From Rhodococcus qingshengii JCM 15477 (GTDB lineage: Bacteria; Actinomycetota; Actinomycetes; Mycobacteriales; Mycobacteriaceae), in the NCBI RefSeq assembly GCF_023221595.1, contig NZ_CP096563.1, forward strand, positions 788,501-852,500: a stretch of 64,000 bases of DNA, given 5' to 3'. The position numbers and the translations under genes were made by a program. Numbering within the stretch: the first letter of the stretch is position 1; each line of letters begins with the position of its first letter. The notes beneath the pieces were generated by a model, which saw nothing but the letters and a program-made list of their open reading frames with translations, was not told the DNA's origin and searched no databases. Shown piece after piece: positions 28,032 to 36,861 of the stretch.

Positions 28032-28982
28032 TTACTGGGCAGAGAGGGCGTTTGCGAGCGACTCCGCGGTCTGCGTCTGCCACTGAATGTAGTCCAGGCC
28101 CTCGGGGAGAGTCTCCGTAACCTCGACGACGGGCACTCCGGCGGTTTCGGCGGTGGTGCGCATATCCTGGGTCACTTTGTCCTGTGTCTGGATGTTGTAG
28201 ACCAATGCGCGGGCCTGCTTCTCCGAGAGGAGTTGGCGGGTTGCGGCGATTGCGGCCGGTGACGGATCGTTGCCGTCTTCGATGGCGCTGGTGAACTCCT
28301 CGGGAGTTGCGTCCTTCAGTTCAGCTGCGACCAGGAGGTAGTGCGCGATCGGCTCGGTCTGAGCCACCGGTGCGCCCGCATGGGCAGCGGCGATGGAATC
28401 GGTGATCGCTGTGACGCCGGCGAGCTTCTGGCTGTATGCCTTCGCGTTGTCCTCGTAGGTCGCCGCGTTGTCCGGATCGAGAGCGCTCAGCTGATCGGCC
28501 ACCGAATGTGCGACGGCGTCGACGGTCGGGATGTCGAACCAGACGTGTTCGTTGACTGCGCCGTGGGTGTGACCGTCATGCGATTCGCCCGCGGCTTCGC
28601 CGGCGTGGATGCCGCCGTCGAGCAGGTTGTAGGCGTTGACCGTCTTCTGCTCGCCCTTGCCTGCGTCGAGGACGTCGGTGATGAACTGGTCGTAGCCGCC
28701 GCCGTTGTAGACGACGAGCGATGCGTCGGTGATCTTGGCGGCATCGGCGGGAGTCGCTTCGAACGAGTGCGGGTCCGCGGACGGCTCGTTGATGATCGAC
28801 GTCACGGTCAGCTTGTCGCCGGCGACGGCCTGCGCGACGTCGCCCCACACGTTCGTCGATGCGACGACGGTGATGCCGTCGTCCTTCGAGGAGGTTGAGC
28901 TGCACGCGGTGAGCGCGAATGCTGCGGCGACCGAGACGGCCGCGAGGGCGGTGGCGGTGCGGAATTTCGACGACGAACGCAC
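28032..28982 (-). CDS. znuA: zinc ABC transporter substrate-binding lipoprotein ZnuA
   Basis: First gene of the zinc operon, 316 residues, with signal peptide and lipobox LTAC (Cys27). It is a cluster A-I metal-binding protein. Metal ligands are suggested by the conserved DPHSFEATP histidine, the EHVWFD histidine and a histidine-rich loop just before it (SHDGHTHGAVNEH). The His-rich loop is a ZnuA hallmark and separates it from manganese-binding relatives. The 139-bp gap to the divergent LacI gene holds its promoter. Confidence 0.93.
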   Translation of the reverse strand: MRSSSKFRTATALAAVSVAAAFALTACSSTSSKDDGITVVASTNVWGDVAQAVAGDKLTVTSIINEPSADPHSFEATPADAAKITDASLVVYNGGGYDQFITDVLDAGKGEQKTVNAYNLLDGGIHAGEAAGESHDGHTHGAVNEHVWFDIPTVDAVAHSVADQLSALDPDNAATYEDNAKAYSQKLAGVTAITDSIAAAHAGAPVAQTEPIAHYLLVAAELKDATPEEFTSAIEDGNDPSPAAIAATRQLLSEKQARALVYNIQTQDKVTQDMRTTAETAGVPVVEVTETLPEGLDYIQWQTQTAESLANALSAQ

Positions 28983-29021
28983 GTGCTTTTCTCCTGAACA
29001 AAGGCTGGGCTAAATGCTATT

Positions 29022-29034
29022 GGAAACCGTTACC
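29022..29034. promoter_or_regulatory. imperfect palindrome between znuA and the LacI-family gene
   Basis: GGAAACCGTTACC is an interrupted palindrome of the form GGnAACnGTTnCC, 40 bases upstream of znuA and 88 upstream of the LacI-type gene; CCGTTA also repeats directly here. It could be a LacI-type operator or a divergent Zur site; the evidence is weak. Confidence 0.3.
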
Positions 29035-29121
29035 GTTACACATTAGCGCATAGTCGCTGGTAGTTCACCTTCGGTTCAGCCCCAACGCGCCGTCTGCGGG
29101 CACTACGGCTAACGTCCGTTT

Positions 29122-30210
29122 ATGCCCCGGTCCCGTCAGCCACGCCGTCAAGCCACTTTGGCGTCGCTTGCCGCCGAGCTCAATGTGTCGAGAACTACAG
29201 TCTCGAACGCGTACAACCGACCCGATCAGCTCTCCGTCGAGCTGCGGGATCGAGTGCTCCAAGCGGCCAAGCGACGCGGATACCCCGGACCTGATCCGGT
29301 CGCCCGCTCCTTGCGAACTCGCAAAGCCGGTGCCGTCGGTCTTCTGCTCACCGAAGCACTCAGTTATTCGTTCCGTGACCCGGCCGCCATGAGCTTCCTT
29401 GCCGGTCTCTCGGAATCGTGTGAGGACGCCGGCCAGGGCTTGCTGCTCATCCCGGCCGGGCCCGGCCGCGACGAGGTGGATGCTGCAGCCGTGGTCCAGC
29501 AGGCGGGCGTCGACGGCTTTGTCGTCTACTCCGTGGCCGACGACGACCCGTATCTTGCCGCCGTGCTCGAGCGTCACATTCCGATCGTCGTCTGCGACCA
29601 GCCCCGCGAGATTCCCGGTGCATCCCTCGTGGGCATCGACGACCGCGCTGCCATGCGCAAGGTCGCCGACTACCTCATCGGTCTCGGACACCGTGACATC
29701 GGCGTGCTCTGCATGAGGCTGGGGCGCGACCGGATGGACGGCGTCGTCAGCCAGGAACGACTCAAGTCCCCACACTTCCACGTCCAGCGTGAGCGGATCG
29801 AAGGAGTGCGCGACGCGATGGTGGCGGCCGACATGGACCCACTCTCACTCACCGTGATCGAGCGGTACGTCCACACATCGCAGTCCGGGCACTCGGCGGC
29901 GGCGGAAGCTCTCGCGACCAACCCCGAGATCACCGCACTGGTCTGCACCACCGACGTGCTGGCTCTCGGCGCCTTGGACTGGGCGCGCTGGCAGGGCATC
30001 GATGTACCTGGCCAACTGTCGATCACCGGATTCGACGGCGTCGACGAGGCGCTGCGCGAATCACTGACAACGGTGCGCCAGCCCCAGGAAGAGAAGGGCC
30101 GGCGCGCCGGTGCGCTCCTGATGTCGCCGTCCGGATCCGGCGTTCCGATAGTCGAGATGCTCGACACCGAACTACTGGCCGGGCGAACATCAGGTCGGAT
30201 CAAGGGGTAG
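29122..30210 (+). CDS. LacI/PurR family transcriptional regulator, Rv3575c-like
   Basis: A 362-residue repressor-type regulator. The LacI helix-turn-helix is at about residues 11-35 (TLASLAAELNVSRTTVSNAYN), shown in part as LNVSRTTVSNAYN, followed by the hinge and a periplasmic-binding-like effector domain. C-terminal features include ALVCTTDVLALGAL and SITGFDGVDEA. Its position close to kstR matches Rv3575c. The effector and targets are unknown; sugars or nucleosides are typical for the family. It converges with the trehalose phosphatase fusion gene with only three bases between stops. Confidence 0.9.
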   Translation: MPRSRQPRRQATLASLAAELNVSRTTVSNAYNRPDQLSVELRDRVLQAAKRRGYPGPDPVARSLRTRKAGAVGLLLTEALSYSFRDPAAMSFLAGLSESCEDAGQGLLLIPAGPGRDEVDAAAVVQQAGVDGFVVYSVADDDPYLAAVLERHIPIVVCDQPREIPGASLVGIDDRAAMRKVADYLIGLGHRDIGVLCMRLGRDRMDGVVSQERLKSPHFHVQRERIEGVRDAMVAADMDPLSLTVIERYVHTSQSGHSAAAEALATNPEITALVCTTDVLALGALDWARWQGIDVPGQLSITGFDGVDEALRESLTTVRQPQEEKGRRAGALLMSPSGSGVPIVEMLDTELLAGRTSGRIKG

Positions 30211-30213
30211 CGC

Positions 30214-32754
30214 TCACGCCAGGAGTTGGGCGCAGCGCAACAATCCCAGATGGCTGTACGCCTGGGGGTGGTTGCCCAGCGAGCGTTCCGCGATGGGGTC
30301 GTACTCCTCCGCGAGTAGTCCGGTAGGACCCGCTGCCGCGACCAACTGATCGAACAGTGCCTCTGCTTGCAGGCGTTGTCCGATCAGCAGGTAGGCCTCG
30401 ACGAGCCAGGCGGCGCAGAGGTGGAACCCACCTTCGATGCCGGGCAGACCGTCGTCGTGATGGTATCGGTATACCGTTGAGCCGCTGCGTAGTTCAGCCT
30501 CGGTGGCTACGACGGTCGCTGCAAAGCGCGGATCCGTCGGATCGATCAGCCCCGACAGTCCGATGTGCAGAGTCGCCGCGTCGAGATCGGTACCGTCGTA
30601 GGCTGCGGTGTACGACTGGACGTCGTCCTTCCAGCCTTTGTGTCGTACTTCGTCGGCGATCTGGTCACGCAGTTCCGCCCATTCCGGCAGAGCCTCGCGA
30701 GAAAAGCGGGTCGCAAGATCGACGGCGCGGTCGACGGTGACCCAGCCCATAACCTTGGAATAGACGTGGTGGCGCGGGTTGTCGCGAATTTCCCAGATGC
30801 CGTGATCGGGTTCGAACCAGCGCCGCTGCACTGCTTCGACCATGGCGCACACCAGTTCCCAGTCGCGGTCGCTCAAAGGATCGGGATCACCGGCCTTTTC
30901 GCGTGCATTCGCCAGTTCGACGATGAGCTCGACGATCGGGCCGAACACGTCCAGTTGAACCTGCTGATTCGCGGCGTTTCCGACGCGGACCGGCCGGGAG
31001 CCGGCGTATCCGGGGAGTGAATCGATGACGGCCTCTGGCGGTAGCGAAGTCCCGTGGAGCGTGTAGAGGGGGTGCAGGCGCTCGGGTCCCGGCAGTGTTT
31101 CGAGCACGCGGTGGACCCAGTCCAGGTAGTTCTCGGCCTCGTCGGTGGATCCGACGCTCACGAGAGCTGTTGCGGTGAGGGCGGCGTCGCGCAACCAGCA
31201 ATAGCGGTAGTCCCAGTTGCGGACTCCGCCGATCTCTTCCGGCAGGGACGTCGTCGCGGCAGCCATGATGGAACCGGAATCGGCGTGGACCAGCCCGCGC
31301 AAGGTCAGTGCAGAGCGTTTCATCAAGTCCGGCTTCAGCTTCGGGAGTTCGAGCGTCTTGGCCCAATCGGACCAGTAGGCCTCCGAGGTCGCTCGACGCT
31401 CGAGCTCCGGAACGTCGGACGGGCCGATTTCTTCTGTTCCGCAGCGCAATTCGAGGACGACGTCACCCTTGGACGGCTCGACGATGGCGTGGGCGGTCTG
31501 CTGGTTTCCGTCGGTGGCGATGTTCCACAGCACACCGGGGGAGCGGAGCACGTACGGCTCGTTGGTGCCGAGGACCCGAATGCCCTCGTCGACGACCTCG
31601 AGCGTGACCTGACCCTGGCCGAACTCGGGACGGGGTGCAAACGAGACGATCGCGTCGGCCTGACCGGAAATGATGCGGGTCAGGTCGGTTCGTCCCTGTG
31701 GGACGTCGTGGGGGAGGTAGTCGGTGACGGACAGGCTCGCCCAGCGGGTCTGAACTGTCATCGTGCTGTCGATGTACTTCTGGCTCAGCGGCAAGGCTGT
31801 GCGTCGAGGCCCGACCGAGAAGTGGCCGGCCCCGGTTCCGCCGAGAAGGTGTGCGAAGACGGCCGCTGAATCCGGTTCCGGGTGACACAACCAGGTCAGC
31901 GTCGCATCCGGGGTCACCAAAGCGACGGTGCGCGGACTGGCGAGCATCGAGAGCCGCTCGATGGGCGGAGCGTCGGCGCCGGAAAGCCACGTACGACGCT
32001 CGTCGAGCAGGAACGCCAGAGCAGCAGCGACGTCCTCGGTGCTGTCGACGCGATAGTCGGCGACGGTGTCCCCGCTGCCGACCTTGATTCCGATGTCCGG
32101 CCCCTGAAGCCTGCTGAACGCCTTTTCGTCGGTCACGTCGTCGCCGATGAAGACGGCAGCGGTTGCGCCGTCCTGATGGCGAATCAAGTCGAGTGCGTGC
32201 CCCTTGTCGGTGGCGATGACAGCCAACTCGACCACCGATTTGCCCTCGGTGACCTGAACGCCTGGCCAGAGTGCCGATTCGGTGCGGACGGCGATGAGCG
32301 CCTTCTCGGCGTCGTCGGCACTGGTGTTGCGTACGTGCAGTGCAACGCTGGCGGGCTTCTTCTCCACCGTTGCCCCAGGGGTGTCGGCGGCGATTCGGCC
32401 CAACTCGGTGACGATCTCGTCGAGCAGTTTCCTGGCGTCGGCGTCGATCGCGTGAACGAATCCGATGTCGAACTCGGAGCCGTGGCTGCCGACCAATTGC
32501 ACTTCGGCGGGAAGTCGGGACAGCGCAGCCAGATCCTTGAGGGCGCGGCCCGAGATCACGGCAGCCGTCGTCGACGCGAGGCTGGCGAGAGAGCGAAGCG
32601 CACGCACCGTTTCCGCCCGGGGATACGCCTTGTCCGGGTTGGCGACGATGGGTGCCATCGTCCCGTCGTAGTCGGAGGCTACGAGCAGACGCGGCGTGCG
32701 TGCCACGCCTGACAGCGCTCGGCGGAGTTCGATGGACAGATCTTGTGCGCTCAC
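30214..32754 (-). CDS. trehalose-6-phosphate phosphatase fused to a GH15 glucoamylase/trehalase
   Basis: An 846-residue two-domain enzyme. Residues about 1-255 are an OtsB-type HAD phosphatase: nucleophile motif DYDGT at 28-32 and a late DDVTDEKAF motif. Residues about 265-846 are a GH15 (alpha/alpha)6-barrel, with NWDYRYCWLRDAAL in the first half and C-terminal catalytic-region motifs GLLAEEYDP and GNHPQAYSHLGL. GH15 includes glucoamylases and actinobacterial trehalases, so the protein could dephosphorylate trehalose-6-phosphate and then cleave trehalose to glucose; this coupling is inference. No signal peptide is seen, so it acts in the cytoplasm. The start is GTG 32754. Confidence 0.9.
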   Translation of the reverse strand: MSAQDLSIELRRALSGVARTPRLLVASDYDGTMAPIVANPDKAYPRAETVRALRSLASLASTTAAVISGRALKDLAALSRLPAEVQLVGSHGSEFDIGFVHAIDADARKLLDEIVTELGRIAADTPGATVEKKPASVALHVRNTSADDAEKALIAVRTESALWPGVQVTEGKSVVELAVIATDKGHALDLIRHQDGATAAVFIGDDVTDEKAFSRLQGPDIGIKVGSGDTVADYRVDSTEDVAAALAFLLDERRTWLSGADAPPIERLSMLASPRTVALVTPDATLTWLCHPEPDSAAVFAHLLGGTGAGHFSVGPRRTALPLSQKYIDSTMTVQTRWASLSVTDYLPHDVPQGRTDLTRIISGQADAIVSFAPRPEFGQGQVTLEVVDEGIRVLGTNEPYVLRSPGVLWNIATDGNQQTAHAIVEPSKGDVVLELRCGTEEIGPSDVPELERRATSEAYWSDWAKTLELPKLKPDLMKRSALTLRGLVHADSGSIMAAATTSLPEEIGGVRNWDYRYCWLRDAALTATALVSVGSTDEAENYLDWVHRVLETLPGPERLHPLYTLHGTSLPPEAVIDSLPGYAGSRPVRVGNAANQQVQLDVFGPIVELIVELANAREKAGDPDPLSDRDWELVCAMVEAVQRRWFEPDHGIWEIRDNPRHHVYSKVMGWVTVDRAVDLATRFSREALPEWAELRDQIADEVRHKGWKDDVQSYTAAYDGTDLDAATLHIGLSGLIDPTDPRFAATVVATEAELRSGSTVYRYHHDDGLPGIEGGFHLCAAWLVEAYLLIGQRLQAEALFDQLVAAAGPTGLLAEEYDPIAERSLGNHPQAYSHLGLLRCAQLLA

Positions 32755-32841
32755 CTCTTCAAATCTAGGTGATGCAGCGACTCCTGGCTCGATACGTTTC
32801 CGGCCGATCAGTGCAAAAATGACAGATGCGACAAAGGATGT

Positions 32842-33486
32842 CTATTCGGGTTTCCGAGTTCCGTCACCGAGCAGCAGTTCAACCGTCAATTCCAGTCGAT
32901 TGGCGACATCGGTAGCCGAAGAGCGTCGCGTGAGCCATGCCACCAAATTGGACAGCCACACATCGGAGATCACGCGCGCGATCGCCAACTGCTCTTCGGT
33001 TGGCTCCTCTTCGGTCATCGCTCGTGCGAAGAGGCGGTCCATCAACTGGCCCACCTGATCGACCTCGGCCGCTGCGGAGGCGTCGGCGAACATGAACGCG
33101 CGAGTCATCGCTTCGGTGAGGAGCGGATCGCGCTGCATCGCGCGGGTGATGAGGCTGAGGATCAGCTGCATCCGCTCGAGCGGGCTGGTTCCAGGTGGGA
33201 TCTTGCCCTTGGAATCGATCTTCTCGAATTCGCGTGCCAGGGCGGACACCAGTAGGTGAACCTTGGACGGGAAGTAGCGATAGAGCGTTCCGACTGCGAC
33301 GTCGGCACGCTCGGCCACGGCGCGCATCTGAACAGCCTCGTAGCCCCCCTTGGACGCCAAGGCGAGTGTTGCGTCGAGAATCCGCTTGCGGCGTTCACGT
33401 TGCGCGTTGGAGCTGAGATCGTCGTCCCCGAGCGTTGCAGAAGCAACCGCGTTGGAGCGGGATCGGGATGTTGTGGTCATCGACAA
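32842..33486 (-). CDS. kstR: cholesterol catabolism repressor KstR
   Basis: TetR-family repressor of the sterol regulon, 214 residues. The helix-turn-helix region (about 50-75, AVAERADVAVGTLYRYF) and the following PSKVHLLVSAL are nearly identical, as remembered, to M. tuberculosis KstR (Rv3574). The ligand-domain stretches NPLLTEAMTRA-type and VISDVWLSNLVAWLTRR also match. KstR releases DNA when bound by CoA thioesters of early cholesterol metabolites. A perfect palindrome of the KstR type lies 37 bases upstream of the start, midway to divergent fadE34, so the gene is probably autoregulated. The first 20 residues vary between homologues; a later start is possible. Confidence 0.96.
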   Translation of the reverse strand: MSMTTTSRSRSNAVASATLGDDDLSSNAQRERRKRILDATLALASKGGYEAVQMRAVAERADVAVGTLYRYFPSKVHLLVSALAREFEKIDSKGKIPPGTSPLERMQLILSLITRAMQRDPLLTEAMTRAFMFADASAAAEVDQVGQLMDRLFARAMTEEEPTEEQLAIARVISDVWLSNLVAWLTRRSSATDVANRLELTVELLLGDGTRKPE

Positions 33487-33522
33487 ATTCCTTCGCGCCT
33501 TGACTCTTGGCCAGGTGTCATA

Positions 33523-33538
33523 TTAGAACACGTTCTAA
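33523..33538. promoter_or_regulatory. KstR operator between kstR and fadE34
   Basis: TTAGAACACGTTCTAA has perfect 7-bp arms (TTAGAAC/GTTCTAA) around AC. It fits the published KstR motif (TnnAACnnGTTnnA core). It is centred in the divergent promoter region, 37 bases from each start. Confidence 0.9.
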
Positions 33539-33574
33539 ACAATTGTGTCACTTATCGAGAGGCGGGAACCAGTT

Positions 33575-35737
33575 GTGACAATCGCCACGACCGATGAACA
33601 GCGGGCGGTCCAGGAATCGATAGAGGCCTGGGCTCGCTCGGCCACGCCGATGGACATGGTACGCCGTGGACCAGCAGTTTCGTGGCGGGAGAAATGGTCC
33701 GAGTTCGCGTCTCTCGGGATATTTTCGGTCGCCGTTCCCGAAGCGGTAGGCGGAGCCGGGGCCGAAATCGTCGATCTCGCAGCAATGCTCGAGCAGGCGG
33801 CAATCGAACTCGTGCCGGGTCCTGTTCTCACGACTGCACTCGCAGCTCTGGTGGTGGGGCGTAGTTCGTCGCCCGCTGCCAAGCGATGGTCCGAAACGCT
33901 CGCCGACGGTGCGCTGCCGTGTGCCGTCGTATTGGACGAAAGTCCAGTTGCGGCAACGGCGAATGCGTCCGGCGGCATCGAGCTTCATGGCGAAGGAGGT
34001 TACGCCTGGGGCGGCGATTCGGGCGTATCGGTACTCGTGTCGGCGGGCGTCGTGTCCGAAGACGAAGGCTCGCGTGTCGTCTGGGCTCTCGTCGACGGAG
34101 ACAGCGAAGGCGTGACCTACGAAGCGGTCGACACGATCGACAAGTCGCGACCACTGGCGCGAGTCTCCTTCGATCGAGTGACGGTCGATGCCGACCGAAT
34201 CCTCGATGACATTGCGCCAGGATCGGTTTCCGACCTAGCGGCGGTACTGGGGGCTGCCGAAGCTGCCGGAATTGCGGCGTGGAGCCTGCGTACTGCGGTG
34301 GAGTACGCGAAGATTCGCGAACAATTCGGAAAGCCCATCGGCTCGTTCCAGGCGATCAAACACATCTGCGCCGAAATGCTGTGTCGCGTAGAGAATGCCG
34401 GAGCCGTCGCCTGGGATGGTGCGGTCGCTGCCGAGTCGGGCGACGAACTTCCGATCGCCGCAGCAGTGGCCGCCGCGGTGTCGCTGGATGCCGCTGTCGA
34501 CACGGCAAAGGACTGCATTCAAGTGCTCGGCGGCATCGGATTCACCTGGGAGCACGAGGCGCACTTCTACCTTCGTCGAGCACTGTCGCTCCGGCAGATT
34601 CTGGGCGGATCGTCTCATTGGCGCGCACGCGTCGCGGAATTGACGATCGGCGGCGCACGGCGTCACCTTCAGATCGACTTGAGTGAGCTCGAATCCGACC
34701 GGTCCGAAATTCGCGAAGAGGTAGCGCAATTGGTGGCGCTGCCCGAATCCGAGCAGCGCAACGCGTTGGCCGAATCGGGCTACCTTGCACCGCACTGGCC
34801 CAAGCCGTACGGCCGGGGCGCCAAGGCCGCGCAACAGATTCTGATCGAAGAGGAATTGGCGGCCGTCGGTATCGGCCGACCCGATCTGGTGATCGGCTGG
34901 TGGGCAGTGCCGACCATCCTCGAGCACGGCAGTGCGGAGCAGATCGAAAGATTTGCGACTCCGACGCTCAAGGGCGAGATCACCTGGTGCCAGCTCTTCA
35001 GTGAACCCGGCGCAGGTTCGGATCTTGCGGCACTGCGCACGACCGCGGAAAAGGTCGACGGCGGTTGGAAGCTGAACGGCCAGAAAGTCTGGACTTCGCT
35101 TGCGCGTGAAGCTGACTGGGCCATCTGCCTCGCCAGGACCGATCGCGAGGTTCCCAAACACAAGGGCATCACGTACTTCCTTCTCGACATGAAGACGGCT
35201 GGGATTCGGATCTCGCCGCTGCGCGAGATCACCGGAGATGCCCTGTTCAACGAAGTCTTCCTCGACGACGTCTTCGTCCCGGACGAGTGCGTCGTCGGCC
35301 AGCTCGGTGGAGGCTGGAAACTGGCCCGAACGACCCTCGCCAACGAGCGGGTCGCAATGAGCGGTGGCTCTTCGCTCGGCGGTGCGATGGAGGAATTGCT
35401 CGAGCTGGCCGGCGACCCCGATCCTGTGGTGGCAGACAAGCTCGGTGGGCTGATCGGAACCGCCATGGTGGGCTCACTGCTGGAATTGCGCACGACACTG
35501 CGGCAATTGGACGGTCAGGATCCGGGTCCGGCGTCGAGCGTCCGCAAGCTGGTGGGCGTGCGCCAGCGTCAGAATGTCGCGGAGTTCGCCATGGAATTGG
35601 GTGGTACTGCCGGGTGGGTGGAGGGCCCGCTTTCGCGTGAGTTCCTCAACACGCGATGCCTGTCGATTGCCGGCGGAACCACGCAGATTCTGTTGACCGT
35701 CGCCGCGGAGAGAATTCTGGGCCTGCCCCGTGATTAG
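33575..35737 (+). CDS. fadE34: acyl-CoA dehydrogenase FadE34 (ChsE3-type, double domain)
   Basis: A 720-residue flavoprotein made of two acyl-CoA dehydrogenase modules in tandem (about 1-350 and 360-720), twice the usual family length. The C-terminal module has the FAD/substrate stretch CQLFSEPGAGSDLAALRTTA and AGGTTQILLTVAAERILGL at the end; the N-terminal one carries EYAKIREQFGKPIGSFQAIKH in part as REQFGKPIGSFQAIKH. In M. tuberculosis FadE34 dehydrogenates sterol CoA thioesters with a five-carbon side chain. I start at GTG 33575 (MTIATTDEQ), which has AGAGG 12 bases upstream; GTG 33545 is possible. It is divergent from kstR, sharing a KstR operator. Confidence 0.93.
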   Translation: MTIATTDEQRAVQESIEAWARSATPMDMVRRGPAVSWREKWSEFASLGIFSVAVPEAVGGAGAEIVDLAAMLEQAAIELVPGPVLTTALAALVVGRSSSPAAKRWSETLADGALPCAVVLDESPVAATANASGGIELHGEGGYAWGGDSGVSVLVSAGVVSEDEGSRVVWALVDGDSEGVTYEAVDTIDKSRPLARVSFDRVTVDADRILDDIAPGSVSDLAAVLGAAEAAGIAAWSLRTAVEYAKIREQFGKPIGSFQAIKHICAEMLCRVENAGAVAWDGAVAAESGDELPIAAAVAAAVSLDAAVDTAKDCIQVLGGIGFTWEHEAHFYLRRALSLRQILGGSSHWRARVAELTIGGARRHLQIDLSELESDRSEIREEVAQLVALPESEQRNALAESGYLAPHWPKPYGRGAKAAQQILIEEELAAVGIGRPDLVIGWWAVPTILEHGSAEQIERFATPTLKGEITWCQLFSEPGAGSDLAALRTTAEKVDGGWKLNGQKVWTSLAREADWAICLARTDREVPKHKGITYFLLDMKTAGIRISPLREITGDALFNEVFLDDVFVPDECVVGQLGGGWKLARTTLANERVAMSGGSSLGGAMEELLELAGDPDPVVADKLGGLIGTAMVGSLLELRTTLRQLDGQDPGPASSVRKLVGVRQRQNVAEFAMELGGTAGWVEGPLSREFLNTRCLSIAGGTTQILLTVAAERILGLPRD

Positions 35738-35784
35738 ACGGCGTGAGTAGAGGCCTTTAGAAATGTCCACGTTGGTGATACAAC

Positions 35785-35798
35785 TAGAACACGTTCTA
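35785..35798 (+). promoter_or_regulatory. KstR operator upstream of the chsE1 operon
   Basis: TAGAACACGTTCTA, with perfect 6-bp arms and the same AC centre as the kstR-fadE34 site, lies 22 bases before the chsE1 start. It would place the side-chain operon under KstR. Confidence 0.9.
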
Positions 35799-35820
35799 CA
35801 TCAGAGACAGGATTGCCAGC

Positions 35821-36861
35821 GTGGACTTCACTCCCGATGAAACCCAGGAAGCGGTAGCCGAGGTGGCTACCGCGCTCCTTGCCCGCGAACTGGAGCCGGA
35901 CGCGCTCTGGGCGGCATTCGCCGATGCCGACCTGCTCACGTTGGCCCTGCCCGAGCGTCTGGGCGGCGAGGGACTCTCCGTCGCCGACGTCGGTTCCCTC
36001 CTCGTCGAGGTCGGCCGGGCCGCCGCTCCAATTCCGGCTCTCGCAACCCTCGGCTTCGGTGTACTCCCCATAGTCGCACTGGGGACCGACGCTCAACAGG
36101 ACGAATTGCTCACCGGAGTCGGCGCCGGACGGGTGTTCACCGCGGCGCTCGGTGAGCCGGGTCAGCAGTTCCCGGCACAGCCGTCGACCACCGCCCATCA
36201 GTCGGGCGACTGGTATCGCGTCAGCGGGACGGTGCTTGCCGTGCCTTTCGCGGCGAGCGCACACAGAATTCTTGTGCCCACCGACGCCGGAGTCGTTCTC
36301 GTCGATCCGACCGCCGCCGGCGTCGCATTGACGCCGACTCCCAGTGCGTCCGGCAGTCCGGAGTTCGCAGTCACCATGGACGAGGCAGTCGGTGAACTTC
36401 TCGGTGCCGGCGAGGAAGCCGTCCAGACGCTGTACCGGATCGCCACGGCAAGCATCGGAGCCGTTGCAGACGGTTTGGTGTCCGGCGCCGTCGATCTCAC
36501 TGCGGCACATGTCGGCTCGCGTGAGCAATTCGGTAAGCCGCTCGCCACGTTCCAGGCAGTCTCACAACAGATAGCCGACGCGTACGTCACCTCCCGGACC
36601 CTTCATGTCGCGGCGTTGTCGGCGTCCTGGCGCGTGTCGGAGGGCCTGGACGCCCAGTCGGACCTCGACGTCATGGCGTACTGGATCGCCCAAGAAGTGC
36701 CTGCCACGATGCAGGTGCTTCACCACCTGCACGGCGGTCTGGGCGTCGACGTCACGTATCCACTTCATCGTTACTACTCGACTGCAAAAGACCTGGCACG
36801 CCTGCTCGGCGGTGCTTCGCAGCGACTCGACCTCGTGGGGGCCCGGTGTTCATCGATCTGA
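35821..36861 (+). CDS. fadE28: acyl-CoA dehydrogenase ChsE1 (FadE28)
   Basis: A 346-residue acyl-CoA dehydrogenase subunit, first gene of the KstR-controlled operon. In M. tuberculosis FadE28 and FadE29 (ChsE1-ChsE2) form an alpha2beta2 enzyme that dehydrogenates the three-carbon (C22) side-chain CoA thioester of cholesterol. Visible here are an N-terminal helical domain, a central beta domain and a C-terminal helical domain with GSREQFGKPLATFQAVSQQ and LHHLHGGLGVDVTYPLHRY. The C-terminal module appears short of some FAD contacts, as expected of a subunit sharing cofactor sites with its partner. It overlaps fadE29 by 16 bases. Confidence 0.93.
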   Translation: MDFTPDETQEAVAEVATALLARELEPDALWAAFADADLLTLALPERLGGEGLSVADVGSLLVEVGRAAAPIPALATLGFGVLPIVALGTDAQQDELLTGVGAGRVFTAALGEPGQQFPAQPSTTAHQSGDWYRVSGTVLAVPFAASAHRILVPTDAGVVLVDPTAAGVALTPTPSASGSPEFAVTMDEAVGELLGAGEEAVQTLYRIATASIGAVADGLVSGAVDLTAAHVGSREQFGKPLATFQAVSQQIADAYVTSRTLHVAALSASWRVSEGLDAQSDLDVMAYWIAQEVPATMQVLHHLHGGLGVDVTYPLHRYYSTAKDLARLLGGASQRLDLVGARCSSI

